Assembly (NCBI GenBank): GCA_029891385.1
Contig: CM057226.1
Coordinates: 93,814,977-93,878,976, forward strand
Source of the DNA: Erythroxylum novogranatense
Lineage: Eukaryota > Streptophyta > Magnoliopsida > Malpighiales > Erythroxylaceae
DNA length: 64,000 nt
Direction: 5' to 3'
Shown here: positions 11,756 to 22,411 of the stretch, in pieces
Layout: each line of letters starts with the position of its first letter
Position numbering within the stretch: the stretch's first letter is position 1
Position numbers and translations under genes: made by a program
The notes under the pieces: model-generated
What the model saw: only the letters and a program-made list of their open reading frames with translations
What the model was told of the DNA's origin: nothing
The model's database searches: none

Positions 11756-13399
11756 TTGTCTTTATCCTCACTTCAATGTTCATTATGGTATTGAACAAAT
11801 TGTCAAAATATTTTTTTCAACATGCATCATGTCTAGATTATGATGTATCAAATTATTTTTCCAATATGGCAAATCCCAAAAGATGCTTCGTTTTCTCCGA
11901 CTAAAGTTTTTACTATGTTTGTGTTTAATTCATCAGCTTCAAATGTTGTAACTTCTAACAATCCTAATTCCTCAACTTCCTGCAAAATTTGTTCACCAGC
12001 TTTATGAGGGTGAGGAGGTGTTCTTACCATTTTATTCTTAGTAAACTTTTGTTTATTGCATTTAAATGGATGATCTGGAGAAAGAAATTTTCTGTGATTG
12101 TTAAACCAACATGTTTTACCCTCGTTTGGAAGATAAAACGCATCAAAATCATTGTCATAATAAGGACAAGCCAATTTTCCTACTGTGCTCCATCCAGACA
12201 ACATGGCATATGCCAGAAAACCACTAATGGTCCACATCAAAGTCGCTCTCAACACAAAATTCTATTTCAAAGACACATCATATGTTTGAACACCATATTC
12301 CCAAAGATGCTGCAATTTAGATATCAATAGTTGTAAAAATACATCAATTTTATGCTTCAGATTTGTAGACCCTGACACAATCATTGTCAAAAACATTATG
12401 TGTCTTTTATAAATATCCATAGAGGCAAATTATGAGTAATTATGATTGGCCATAATGAATATTGCTAGTCGGATTGACCAAAAGGTTGGAATCCATCCGT
12501 CCACAATCTCAACCTAACATTTCGACTTTCAAATGCAAACTCAAGATGGGCTTCATTGAAATATTTCCATGCCAGTGCATTTGATGGATGACTCATTATT
12601 CTATCTGCATGTTCATATTAGCTATGCCATCTCATATGAGATGCAGTAACATCAGAAGCATATAGTCTTTGGAGTCTTGGAGTTAGCAGGTAATAATACA
12701 ACCACTTCTAGGGTACTAATTTTTGTTTCATATAATGTTTTGTAGGCTTTAACCTAGATTGACCACAAAATTTGTTCTATTGTAATTCCACATCATCTCC
12801 CCAATACAACATGCATCCCAATGTGCAACAATCAATCTTTTCAACAGGCAAACCAAGACCCCTAAAAATTTTCTTCATATTGTAAAAACTATCAACCATT
12901 ATATGATCAAGAGGCAATGATTCATTATATCATTCAATAATTTTATCAAAACTACTGTCCAAAATATGCCCTTCAGACTTTATGTTCAATATTCGAGCAA
13001 TTGAAGACAATTGGGTCATTGTCTCACAATTTAGCCATAATTCTTGGTCAGCTAACTGTAGTAAATCAAAAAACTGTTTTGCATATGGGTTTGGTTCTTC
13101 ATATTTTCCTCAAAGGTATAACTGGCTACATTATAAACATTTGCATGTAAGGATTTTCATTTCCATCCACATAATTGTTCTAAATCCAATCCCCCCTTCA
13201 AACTCATTTAAGTTTACAGATGATTGTGCTTGATTACCCCTTAAGGTGCTACAAATTAACGGTTCCCCATGTCTTGTCCATCAAAATAATTGGGGACAAA
13301 CCTTTTTCTCAACAAATGCCCATTAAGTTCATCAATAGGAAGGAAACAAATGTGTTTGCACTTTTTTCATGGACATAAGATCTTTGGTCCATCCGTATA
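11756..13399 (-). pseudogene. CACTA TNP2-like transposase, broken (C-terminal part)
   Basis: Minus-strand remains of a CACTA/En-Spm transposase of the TNP2 type (Transposase_21 family), which would cut and join the transposon ends. In order from 13399: a KCKHI stretch continuing the N-terminal transposase-associated domain; FFDLLQLADQELW and IKSEGHILDSSFD; GLPVEKIDCCTLGCMLYWGDD; the TASHMRWH and SHPSNALAWKYFNEAHLEF blocks; VRLRLWTDGFQPF; then a longer frame (12255-11848) with AYAMLSGWSTVGKLACP and a shifted continuation to HHNLDMMHVEKN near 11800. Several stops and frameshifts separate these, so it cannot make a protein. Solo-E separates it from its N-terminal exon; LTR-G cuts off the C-terminal half. 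Family assignment is from motif order and is firm; nothing suggests current activity. Confidence 0.85.
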
Positions 13400-16300
13400 T
13401 GAAACATCCCATTACTTATGGGAATGATAGAATAATAAATATGAGTGAACAATGAGAGTTTAGAAATGCTTGTGCATGTTCATGCATAATGTGACATACA
13501 CATATATGTGAATAGTGAAGTTGTTGCACTTGAAAATAATTGTACATGCATTCATGAATAATTCCAAGTATAATTAGATTGAGTTGTAATTTTTGACTAT
13601 TTTGAGAATATTGAATTTATTTATGTTGAAAATTCTGTTGGACAATAAGAGTATTGTATTTGTAAATATGGGTGAATGTAGGTATAGATTTTGGAAAATT
13701 ATACAAATAGGTAAAGACATCAAATGAAGACTTTGAAATATTTGAATTGTAAAGATAAGAGTTTTGAGGAGTTAGTTTTAAAAGAAACTAAGTTAGAGCT
13801 TAGATGTGAGTGAAGTGATAAATGTCACTTAGGTTTATGTACTTCTGCTAGAAGTATGCTACTGTTCTCTAAAAGTTGAAAGGTTAAGTTATATGTCTAA
13901 TTCCATTCTTCATTGGGATCTTCCTCAAATGTTCTTCCCATCCACGGAGTTTTCCCTCTAACACCTGCTAAGTGATTTCTTTGTTTTTCCTTTTCTTCAC
14001 TAACCTCGCTTTGTTATTTGTGTCTTTTACCCTAAAAAAACCAGAAGCTGGTCATTGTACATAGTCGAGTACGTAAGTTGCATGAATTTTAGGGCTTGAA
14101 GATTTTGGAGTTCTCAGCAGGTGAGTTGTGAATAAATCCTTTAAAGTTGGAGATTTATGAAATAAATTTGATGAATTATTGTCATCTGCATGGAAAATGG
14201 CATTTAAATGTATGTTCATAATTACCGTGTGGTTGAGAGCAAATAGATTTGGTTATAGAGTTAATCTAGTTTTTGAAAGATTATTAATGTTTAGGTGACG
14301 TAAAAGTAATGTTGGAGTTGAAATAGCAATAACTCGATCTGAAACTTTTGTGAAACTTTCATACCAATCTAGATAGATTTATCTAAATAACCTTCTTGGA
14401 GGTTATGGTCCTTATGAGGGAAGCTGTTCAAAGACAAAGATGCTTCTTTTGTCTTTTTTCTTCTTCTGTGATGATGTCATCTTCTTTTGTGTTTTGTTCC
14501 TTGTGAGTTTTGTTTCTTTTGTGTTACTGTTCATGAACTTCTTCTGTGTTACTGTTCATGAACTCCTTCTGTGTTTTGTTCCTTCAGTGTTTTATTCCTT
14601 CAGTGTTTCGCTCCTTCTGTGTTTTTTTCTTCTAAGTTTTGCTTCTTATGAGTTTTCTTCCTTATGTGTTTTGTATCATCTGCCTTTTGTATCTTTTGTG
14701 TTTTGTATCATCTACCTTTTTATCTTCTGTGTTTTGTTGACACGTCTTCTTCTGTGTTTTGCTAATGCGTCTTCTTCTGTGTTTTGTTGACACGTCTTCT
14801 TCTGTGTTTTGTTGACATGTCTTGTTCTAGGTTTTGTTCCTTCTGGGTTTTACGTCTTTTAAGTTTTGTTGACCCATTTTCTTCTATGTTTTGCTGACGT
14901 GTCTTCTTCTGTGTTTTGCTCCTTCTGTTTTCGTTTCTTCTATGTTTTGTTATCTTTTGCCTTTTTTTTCTTTTATTTTCACTTCTTCTGTGTTTTGCTT
15001 CTTTTGGGTTATTATTCATAAACTTCTTCAGGATTACTGTTTATGAACTTCTTCTGCCTTTTTCTATCCTCTGTGTTTTGCCAATTCGCTTCTTCTGTGT
15101 TTTGCTTCTTCTGGGTTATTGTTCATAAACTTCTTCTGGGTTGTTGTTTATGAACTTTTTCTACCTTTTTCCATCCTTTGTATTTTGCCGATTCGCTTTT
15201 TCTGTGTTTTGCTTCTTTTGGGCTACTATTCATAAACTTCTTTTGGGTTACTGATTATGAACTTCTTTTGCCTTTTTCTATCCCCTGTGTTTTCCGATTC
15301 GCTTCTTTTGTGTTTTGTTTCTTCTGGGTTATTGTTCATAAACTTCTTCTGGGTTGCTGTTTATGAACTTCTTTTGCCTTTTTCTATCCTCTGTGTTTTG
15401 TCGATTCGCTTCTTCTGTGTTTTGTTTCTTCTAGGTTACTGTTCATAAACTTCTTCTAGGTTATTGTTTATGAACTTCTTTTGTCTTTTTCTATCCTCTG
15501 TGTTTTGTCGATTAGTTTCTTCTGTGTTTTGCTTCTTCTGGGTTATTGTTCATAAACTTCTTCTGTGTTTTGTTTCTTTTGTTTTTTCTGCATGACCTAT
15601 CTTCTGTTCCATTTTCGATCCTTCAAACGATAAAATCCGTCCTTGTGTCTTTGTGAAAGTTGTAGACCGACAAGTCCAATTAGGTTTGAGCCTAAAAAAT
15701 GTTTAATCCCTAAATGGAATTTAGGCACAGTACACTATTTTTGAATATGAACAATCCGATAATGTTTGAGGCATATCTTCCAATGTACTGAACTAAATTC
15801 AATGATACTGGTATCGGTGGAAGAAGAAGTTATAGAGGAACACTTTTCTAGCAAAGAGTTCAACTAAATTACCTCAGTTCCACCTTCTGATTGAGTGAGA
15901 ACAGTAGACCCGAAAGGGTGTTTTGGAAAAATCCAAAAGTAAGCCAATGAGTAAGGAATTATGATTTCAATAGTTTTAGTGGGGCATAAATCTATGTATA
16001 AATCATACTTGGATGAGTTTTGATATGAGATCGATTTTAGGAAGGAAATTGATAAAAGTACCCTGAAATTGTCATGGAACATGCATTGTACACATTTCAT
16101 GCAAGTAGATGTGCAGTAATGAATATTTGTATATTTGTGCAAAAATGTGATTTGTGTAAATGTGTTGTGTATGTTATAAAGAAGCACACCAGACGCCAGT
16201 CGAACATTGCCGGACCATCCAGACAATAGCATATTGGAGCATTTTGTGAGTCAACCTAGATGATTTCCTAGGATTGATTTGTTTTGAAATTATTTGATGT

Positions 16301-17397
16301 GTTAGCTTCGCATTATAAATTGTTTGTGATTTGATTTGAATTTTGGACTTAAATCTTGAGGAGTTTGTTATATGGATATGGGTATTGGAAGTATTTTGAT
16401 TTGATATGAAATCCTGTATGATTTGTGAATTCTCAACTTAATGTTGAATGCCGGACAACGGTCCGATGATATATGCAAATGTGATTGATGCATTTCATAA
16501 AATGCATGTTCAGATAAAGGCGTTGCGACTTAAGTTGCCAATATGAAGCGCTTCCACATAGAACCTTGCTCCATGATTTTTGATTATGCACGTAGAGCTT
16601 TGCTTCGTGATATGTGTTCTGCACATAAAGCTATGTTCTATAATTTTGTTTTGATTGAGACCTATAGGCCAGTATTTGTATAAGTGTGTGATAGGCACTC
16701 AGTCACAACAATAAGAACGAATGTGAGTCTCATACATATAACATTATAAGATTAAATTTTTTGGAATGATACGCAAAGCGGAAATGAGTGATAAATTGAT
16801 ATGAGATGTATGCCATATTGAATTGTTTGGTCATATGAGATACCATGTTATATGAATATCAGAAATCTTAATATAATCTGAATAAATATTTGTGAAATAT
16901 GTGGTATGCGTCTATAATCCGGTGAACTCATCAATGATGGTTTACTCATTGAGTTTGCAAAACTCACTAAAATTGCAACGTTATCTTTTCAAGACCGAGA
17001 GATGACTTTAGCTACTGAGAGGCTCCACTACTGTGTATATTGTGTTTTAACAAGAGCAGCCATGGCTCATAGGTCGGTCAGATGGGACTTTTGGGATAGT
17101 TTTGATAGATGGTCATGTTTTCCTCTTTCATGTAATCCATTTGTACTAGCTTTTGTTAATGTACATGTAAACAGGGTCAATAGACATATAGATTCTTGGT
17201 TTGAGAAATGAAATGAAAAAAAAAGAGATGGATTTAGAAATAATGTGAATTTCCATTGATGCTTAATAAGTGAATTATGATACGATGCCATGTCAAGTGA
17301 GTGAAGTGATCGAACGTAGCATGCGTTTATCCTAGGGTATGTGTCGGAATGACCTTCGGGCGTTCTGGTGCGTATCCTGGGATAAGGAGGTGCTACA
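13400..17397 (+). mobile_element. Solo-E: 4.0-kb solo LTR inserted in the CACTA transposase gene
   Basis: 3,998 bp starting TGAAACATCCCATTACTTATG and ending GGAGGTGCTACA, the type of ends found in gypsy Tekay-like LTRs (TGTAACRCCC...GGTGTTACA, family knowledge). It separates two adjoining parts of a transposase gene. Flanks are gtata (13395-13399) and atata (17398-17402), a 5-bp duplication with one mismatch. No second LTR or interior is present, so the element was lost by LTR-LTR recombination. Inside are a leader-like region with a possible splice donor (CAGGTGAGTTG near 14118), a long T-rich repeat cassette (14440-15590) and a TTTGCAAAACTCAC stretch near 16960 that may correspond to the conserved 3' block in other LTRs here. 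Confidence 0.72.
14440..15590. repeat. T-rich repeat cassette in solo-E
   Basis: About 1.15 kb of short irregular repeats. Words such as CTTCTTCTGTGTTTTG, TTGACACGT and CATGAACTTCTTCTG or CATAAACTTCTTCTG recur dozens of times. Two sub-blocks are visible: GTTGACRYGTCTTCTTCTG near 14730-14930, and a higher-order unit of about 125 bp (TTATTGTTCATAAACTTC ... CCTTTTTCTATCCTC) from about 15010 to 15560. Open frames here on both strands are low-complexity artefacts. Confidence 0.85.
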
Positions 17398-17521
17398 ATA
17401 TATGTAGGTTTAGAACATACATAATGAATAAAAGCTTCAACTCCCTCAACAATCTCAAGATTAATGAAACCATCAGGTGTTAATCGTCTATACATCCAAG
17501 ATCTATCAACATTACTTATTT
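17398..17521 (-). pseudogene. CACTA transposase N-terminal exon (transposase-associated domain)
   Basis: Minus-strand exon fragment with VDRSWMYRRLTPDG and a GVEAFIHYVCS stretch, which matches the transposase-associated domain found at the start of plant CACTA transposases. It follows a good 3' splice site (CAATTTTGCAG, ending at 17522), so the exon probably starts at 17521. It is cut at 17398 by the solo-E insertion; the rest of the domain resumes at 13399. The upstream intron now contains SIRE-a and GL2. Confidence 0.78.
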
Positions 17522-18704
17522 CTGCAAAATTGTTATTTTAAAGCATTGATTCCATAGTTAGTATCATTCATGTTCATTAAAGATTACAAAAAAATCTAAG
17601 ATAAGGCTTATGAACCAAGAGAAAAAGTTCTCATTGTAACTCCTAGGCTCCTGGTATGATAAGCCTTACGGAAGCTCCATCATAGGTTATAGGTTAAGGT
17701 TTATAGGTTAAGATCAAAATTATTTTTGAATTGAAGATCGATTTTTTTGTTTGTAATCATATATGTTATAAGAGAATTAATGGTAGAAATTTGATATTTA
17801 ACCTATATTAAATATGTACTAGTGTTAAATGTAATAAGTATTCATAAAAGTATGAATACTTATTTTAATAAATTATTTTAATATCTACAAATTTAAAAAG
17901 ATGCATATAAAAATTCACAGATAAAAAGTAAACATAAGCTAATAATTTTAGAGAGCATAAGTGAAATAATGGATTAACATAATTAAGATAATTGGAACTA
18001 TAATATAAGTTGAACTCATCCTATATTAATTTATTGATAAACTGATCACGAAGTTCATATCACAAATAAATTTCAGTTGGTGCAGGTTATTAACATTAAA
18101 AATGCAGCAAGTTCAAATACGAAGTTCAAACTGTAAACAAATACCCAAATCAAACCAAGTTCACAAAAGCGTAGTAATTAACAAAATCACTTACCTCAAC
18201 TAATATGCAGAAGGATCTTCCTAAAGTACATGAAGGAAGATGATGACGGAGCTAGAATAAAAAATATAAAAACTGATACAAATTCGATTAAAATATATGG
18301 AAAATCATTGTTAACATTATCAAAAAAAAAAGGAAATGGATGTCATTTGAATACCTGCTAAAGCTTCTCTTCAATCTCCTTCAAAATAAAAATGCTGCCA
18401 ACAAATGAGTTCCTAGAACTAAGAAGAAAATTATTCATATTTTAGAAAGCGACATATATTAAAACAATCATATAAAACGAACATGTTAGGATCAATGGTG
18501 AGCAATATTGATTTAAAGATGGTAGATATTAAAAAATTGACTACTGGGTTGAAACATAGAGGATATCTTTATCATTGAAAGTCAAGAGAAGGATAGATGA
18601 ATGAGTGTTATAATGGAGGACATCAACTATGCTTGTCTTCACTGAAAAAATCTACATAATATAACAGTAAGTTAATATGTTTATATGTATACCGATTAGT
18701 TAAT
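17522..18704 (-). other. CACTA intron / non-coding, left of SIRE-a
   Basis: AT-rich sequence without coding signal. It lies between the transposase exon at 17398-17521 and the SIRE-a insertion, and by position is intron of the transposase gene. Three poly-A or AT runs (17217-17224, 17580-17600, 18326-18336) are the only visible features. Confidence 0.5.
18700..18704. repeat. SIRE-a target-site duplication, left copy
   Basis: ttaat, repeated at 27947-27951. Confidence 0.88.
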
Positions 18705-19577
18705 TGAAGTGAATCACACGTTAATACAGCACTTAAAAACATAATAGAATGCACGAGAAGGGGGGGTTGAATTGTGTATTCCCCTTTTTGAATATCTTTT
18801 AGAATTACTTGTTAGAATTAAGATTCTTTACAGAATTCTTATTAATCCTGATTGATCAAACTTTTCAATGCTAAGTATATGAATAGTAAATAAAGATCAA
18901 CTTTGAAACTAAAAGTGAGATAGAGAGTGAGAGTAGTAGATACGCAGATTTATCCTGGTTCACCCCAAACCGTGGGCTACGTCCAGTCCTCAGAGTTTCT
19001 TTTGAGATTTCACTATCTCTTCAAACGTTACAGTATTCTTTCACGAGCCTCTTGTGTCTCTACAACCAAGATTCTTTCACACTTAGCCTCTGCAGCTATC
19101 TGTACAACTTTTCTTTTCGAAAATATTTGAACACTCATTACGTAGGATAGCGCTCACTAATTCGCACTTAATCGCCTTTTAAGCTTTGTGTAATTTTTCT
19201 CAAAACAGCAAGCACTTCAGTTTTCGACTTCGACTTGTATTTATAGCCTTCGTCTCTAACTACTTTTTGATTCTTGAATCTTGAATCTTTAAAGAAACGG
19301 TTAATTAGTTGAGTTCTGTAACTAACTCGAACTGACTCTTACGTCGGTTTCTTTTCTTCGTCTGCGTCTGCGTCTGCATCTTTTATTGTCTTGTGTCATC
19401 TGCGTCTGTGTTGACTTTTTAACTTAGTCTGTGTCAACTTCGTCTATATACGTCATCTTCGTCTGCCTCCGAATTCGTGTGTATACGTCTGTGACTATTT
19501 TGTTTTTCTTGTATTTGATCTCACTATGTTTGTTATACATCAAAATCATTTTTATGTAAAGTCATTTTGACTTAACA
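18705..19577 (-). repeat. SIRE-a 3' LTR (left copy)
   Basis: 873 bp. A TATA box GGCTATAAATAC reads on minus at about 19238-19248. Upstream of it in element orientation (19340-19500) is a run of CGTCTG-type repeats. Differences from the right LTR concentrate at CAG/CTG: TTCAGAAAA becomes TTCGAAAA near 19116, ATCAGTTGA becomes ATTAGTTGA, TCTGTATAC becomes TCTATATAC. Confidence 0.93.
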
Positions 19578-19593
19578 ATCTCCCCCTTTTTGA
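19578..19593 (-). other. SIRE-a polypurine tract
   Basis: On minus CAAAAAGGGGGAGAT runs directly into the TGTTAAG start of the 3' LTR. Confidence 0.82.
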
Positions 19594-19803
19594 ATATAAC
19601 AAATTACATACAAGAAAAGAAAACAAAACAAAACAACAAAAAAAAATTACAGATGTTGCAAAAACTTATCTTCTTCCTGTCTTCGTCTGTTGTGGTCACA
19701 CCTTCTTCATCTGAACATCCTCTCCTCTTTTGATTATTTTCTTCTTTTCCTGCTCTCCCCCTATTTGTTATAATCAAAAATGATTATCGATTCGGTTCTT
19801 CAG

Positions 19804-22190
19804 CTAGCTCGCTATCATCTTCTTTAGATCATTCACCGTCTCCTTCATGTCATTGAGTTCACCACATAATCCATCGACTTCATCCAAGAAGAGGGTTGAT
19901 CCGCTTCTTCCGATGGAGGAGGAAAGGAATTGTAGTAGTATAGGCATCGAGGATGGAGTGTAGTCTTCATTAATCTCAAAATCGGTGGACGAATGAATGT
20001 TGCGCTTCAGAAGATTTAGATCAAAAGGCGGCAAAGATCAACAACCGCCTTCCTTGCAGGATAGGGCATGTTCTTCGATAGGCAGTGTATTAGACAAAGG
20101 GCTAATACGAAGAATCGCTCTGAACAAGGAACTCAAGAATGTTCCTATTTTATACTTCCCCATGGATGGTCTTCCGCGACGATTTGTATGGTTGCAGCTC
20201 GCTTGATTCGGGTCTTGTGCAGGAATGCATGCTTCATCAATTTTCCGCACTTCTTCGCAAATCGATATGTGGATGATCATCATCAACATTATCTTCGTGA
20301 AATAATTTTGACTTTCCTTTGTAAAATCTTTTGGACACCTTGGTTGAATATCTGGAACAACCTTTATCTCGTGTTCTCGTGATTGGGAACATAGTACAAG
20401 GTGTAAGGGGGACGTCTTGAGGGATATGGCAAATGATCAAGAAGCCTCAAGGTATCGTAAAAGACTTCTCTTTTCATTTAGTAATCGCCACGTGATACCA
20501 TTAATCAACATAGGTTGCACCGTAGCTACTATTTTCTTCATCGGTTCAACACCGATTATAATAGCATTGCTCGATTGGTAATAACTTCTACCAATTTGAT
20601 TTCCAGCCTATATTTCCTCAAGAACTTCTGGTAGTTATATACCTTCATACTTGGTTTATCATCAGCCAAATCTGGTATTGCAGTTGCTTCTAGTTGTGTT
20701 CCCTTAGAAGTCTCTTGAACCGGCCATTCTTCTGTTGGTTCCTCCTTTATAATGCCAGGTGTCTCATGAACCGTGCTTTCATCCACTGGTTCTTCTTGTT
20801 GAGCACTAGAATTTCTTGAACTGCATAATGCTCGATTCGCATTTCAACTTGAACAAGACGATTAGATCTCTTTTGTAGACTAACGTCCTCATAGTTGAGA
20901 TGCTCTTCTTTTGACTAACCTTCTTAGTCTTTTTTCTCGCTTTGATTAGTTTTGCTAATTTCTTCACAGGAGATTTTCCTTTAACAGATGTTGCTTTTCT
21001 CTTCCTCTCAGTCTCTTTAGATCTTCTAGTCGTATCCTCTTCCAGAATAGAGACTAAGGATCTTGTGGCTTTGGCTGCACAAGATTTAGAAGTTTCTTCT
21101 CGCCTTTGTTCTCTCCGGCAATCTTCTCTTCCTGTTGCCTCGAGTCCCGATTCTTGGAGATCTCTTGGCTTTCTTCACAACTTCGCCAAGAGACTTTCTC
21201 CTTGTCTCTTTGGCGACTTTGCTTTGCCCTCCGAGATTGACTTTGCGACAAGAGGACTCGCCATTTTCATGAGAGGTCTCCCTAGCACTCTCCTTAATTC
21301 AGCAGTAGGCGATTTGATACTTACAGGCGATTGAGAACTTGAGACAGGAGTCTTCTTCAATATACGCTCCCCCTCAGTTCTTGATTTCTTTGAAGAACCG
21401 ACGTGATCTTTGTCTACTGTATTCAGACCCATTCACCGAATAGTATGAGCATCAATCTTGCTGTTCACTGGAGCAGTTCGTCTTATACCTTAGTGCGCAT
21501 TTAACGAATCTTGGATTCCATAAAGATCCTCGTCAAAATCATACCATAAGGATAACTAGAAGTTTCCTTTAACCCTTAACCATATAGTGAAAGATTAAGA
21601 AGGGTAGATCTATAGGATTTCGATTGAGAAGAAAGAATGACATTGTTCGTCTAAAGTAGTCACCAAATGCCTTGAACCAACTCTAGGAAGAATGCAATTG
21701 AACAGATTGCATGCAGAACCCTAGCCTTTGGAATCGATTTGATGTCTTCCTTTTCTTGAATCATTTGTGCCATAGAGCTGCCTCTTGACATCTTCTTCTT
21801 TCATTCCAACTGAGGACATCCATCCGGCCTTGGTAGACAGTTTTTCACCAACGGATGGGCAATCAGTTACTTTCCTTATCTAATCCTTTGTGACAATAAC
21901 TGATATTCTATCCACAGAGGCTCAATAGTGTCTTCTATCAGACGAGCGTTCTTCCAGAACTCATATACCTCATTTATATAGACAGGTTCTTGTATCTAAA
22001 AGAAGTTCTTCCAGCCAGCTTTTATAATCTCAGGTTCTACATCCATGTCGTCACCCCTTAGTGATTCAAAGTTCACAAGTCTTCCATAAATCATTGCTGC
22101 TTTCATTGTATAGAGCGAAAGATTATCTTCTGGAAAGCTTTTGAGTGAGAAGATTTTGAGAGAATTGGTAAAGTAGAAATGAACCGTCAG
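19804..22190 (-). pseudogene. SIRE-a third ORF (after pol), broken
   Basis: Minus-strand coding remains between RNase H and the 3' LTR, where SIRE elements carry an extra, so-called env-like ORF. Order: KAAMIYGRLVNFESLRGDD and INEVYEFWKNARL (about 22180-21960); a middle domain with LPRVGSRHLVTTLDE, LPFLIFHYMVKG and SSYPYGMILTRIF (about 21700-21500) that resembles the widespread putative plant transposon protein domain (Transposase_32-like, from memory); a Ser/Lys-rich basic region with KATRSLVSILEED and KETERKRKATSVKGKS (about 21080-20960), which looks like a nuclear-localisation signal; a C-terminal domain with EEVRKIDEAC (about 20230); and a coiled-coil-like end (LNDMKETVNDLKKMIAS) stopping at 19804. 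I see no membrane segment, so the env-like label is doubtful. SIRE-b keeps a better copy of the C-terminal part. Function unknown. Confidence 0.72.
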
Positions 22191-22411
22191 GAGATGATGA
22201 AAAGATCGCTATAATATCATCTTCGCCTACTTATAGGTTATGGACTGATGGGTTCTCGAATCATTAAGAACCTCGAGTTTATCGATATTTCCTCCAAAAT
22301 CTTCCTTGTGAGAAAAGTTACCAGTCAGTAACTCATGTGTATAACGCCGTTAGTTTCTCACGTTATTTTAACCTAACTACTCATTTAGCATCACCATATT
22401 GAGATTGCATC

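Noticed and set aside
11805..11822. An LTR start (TGTTGAAAAAAATATT on minus) as the boundary of LTR-G
   Set aside because: This stretch translates as part of the conserved transposase motif HHNLDMMHVEKN and on, so the boundary must lie further left; 11755 fits better.
14440..15448. Hydrophobic open frames rich in F, L and C, and a basic frame on minus
   Set aside because: Low-complexity translations of the T-rich cassette in solo-E.
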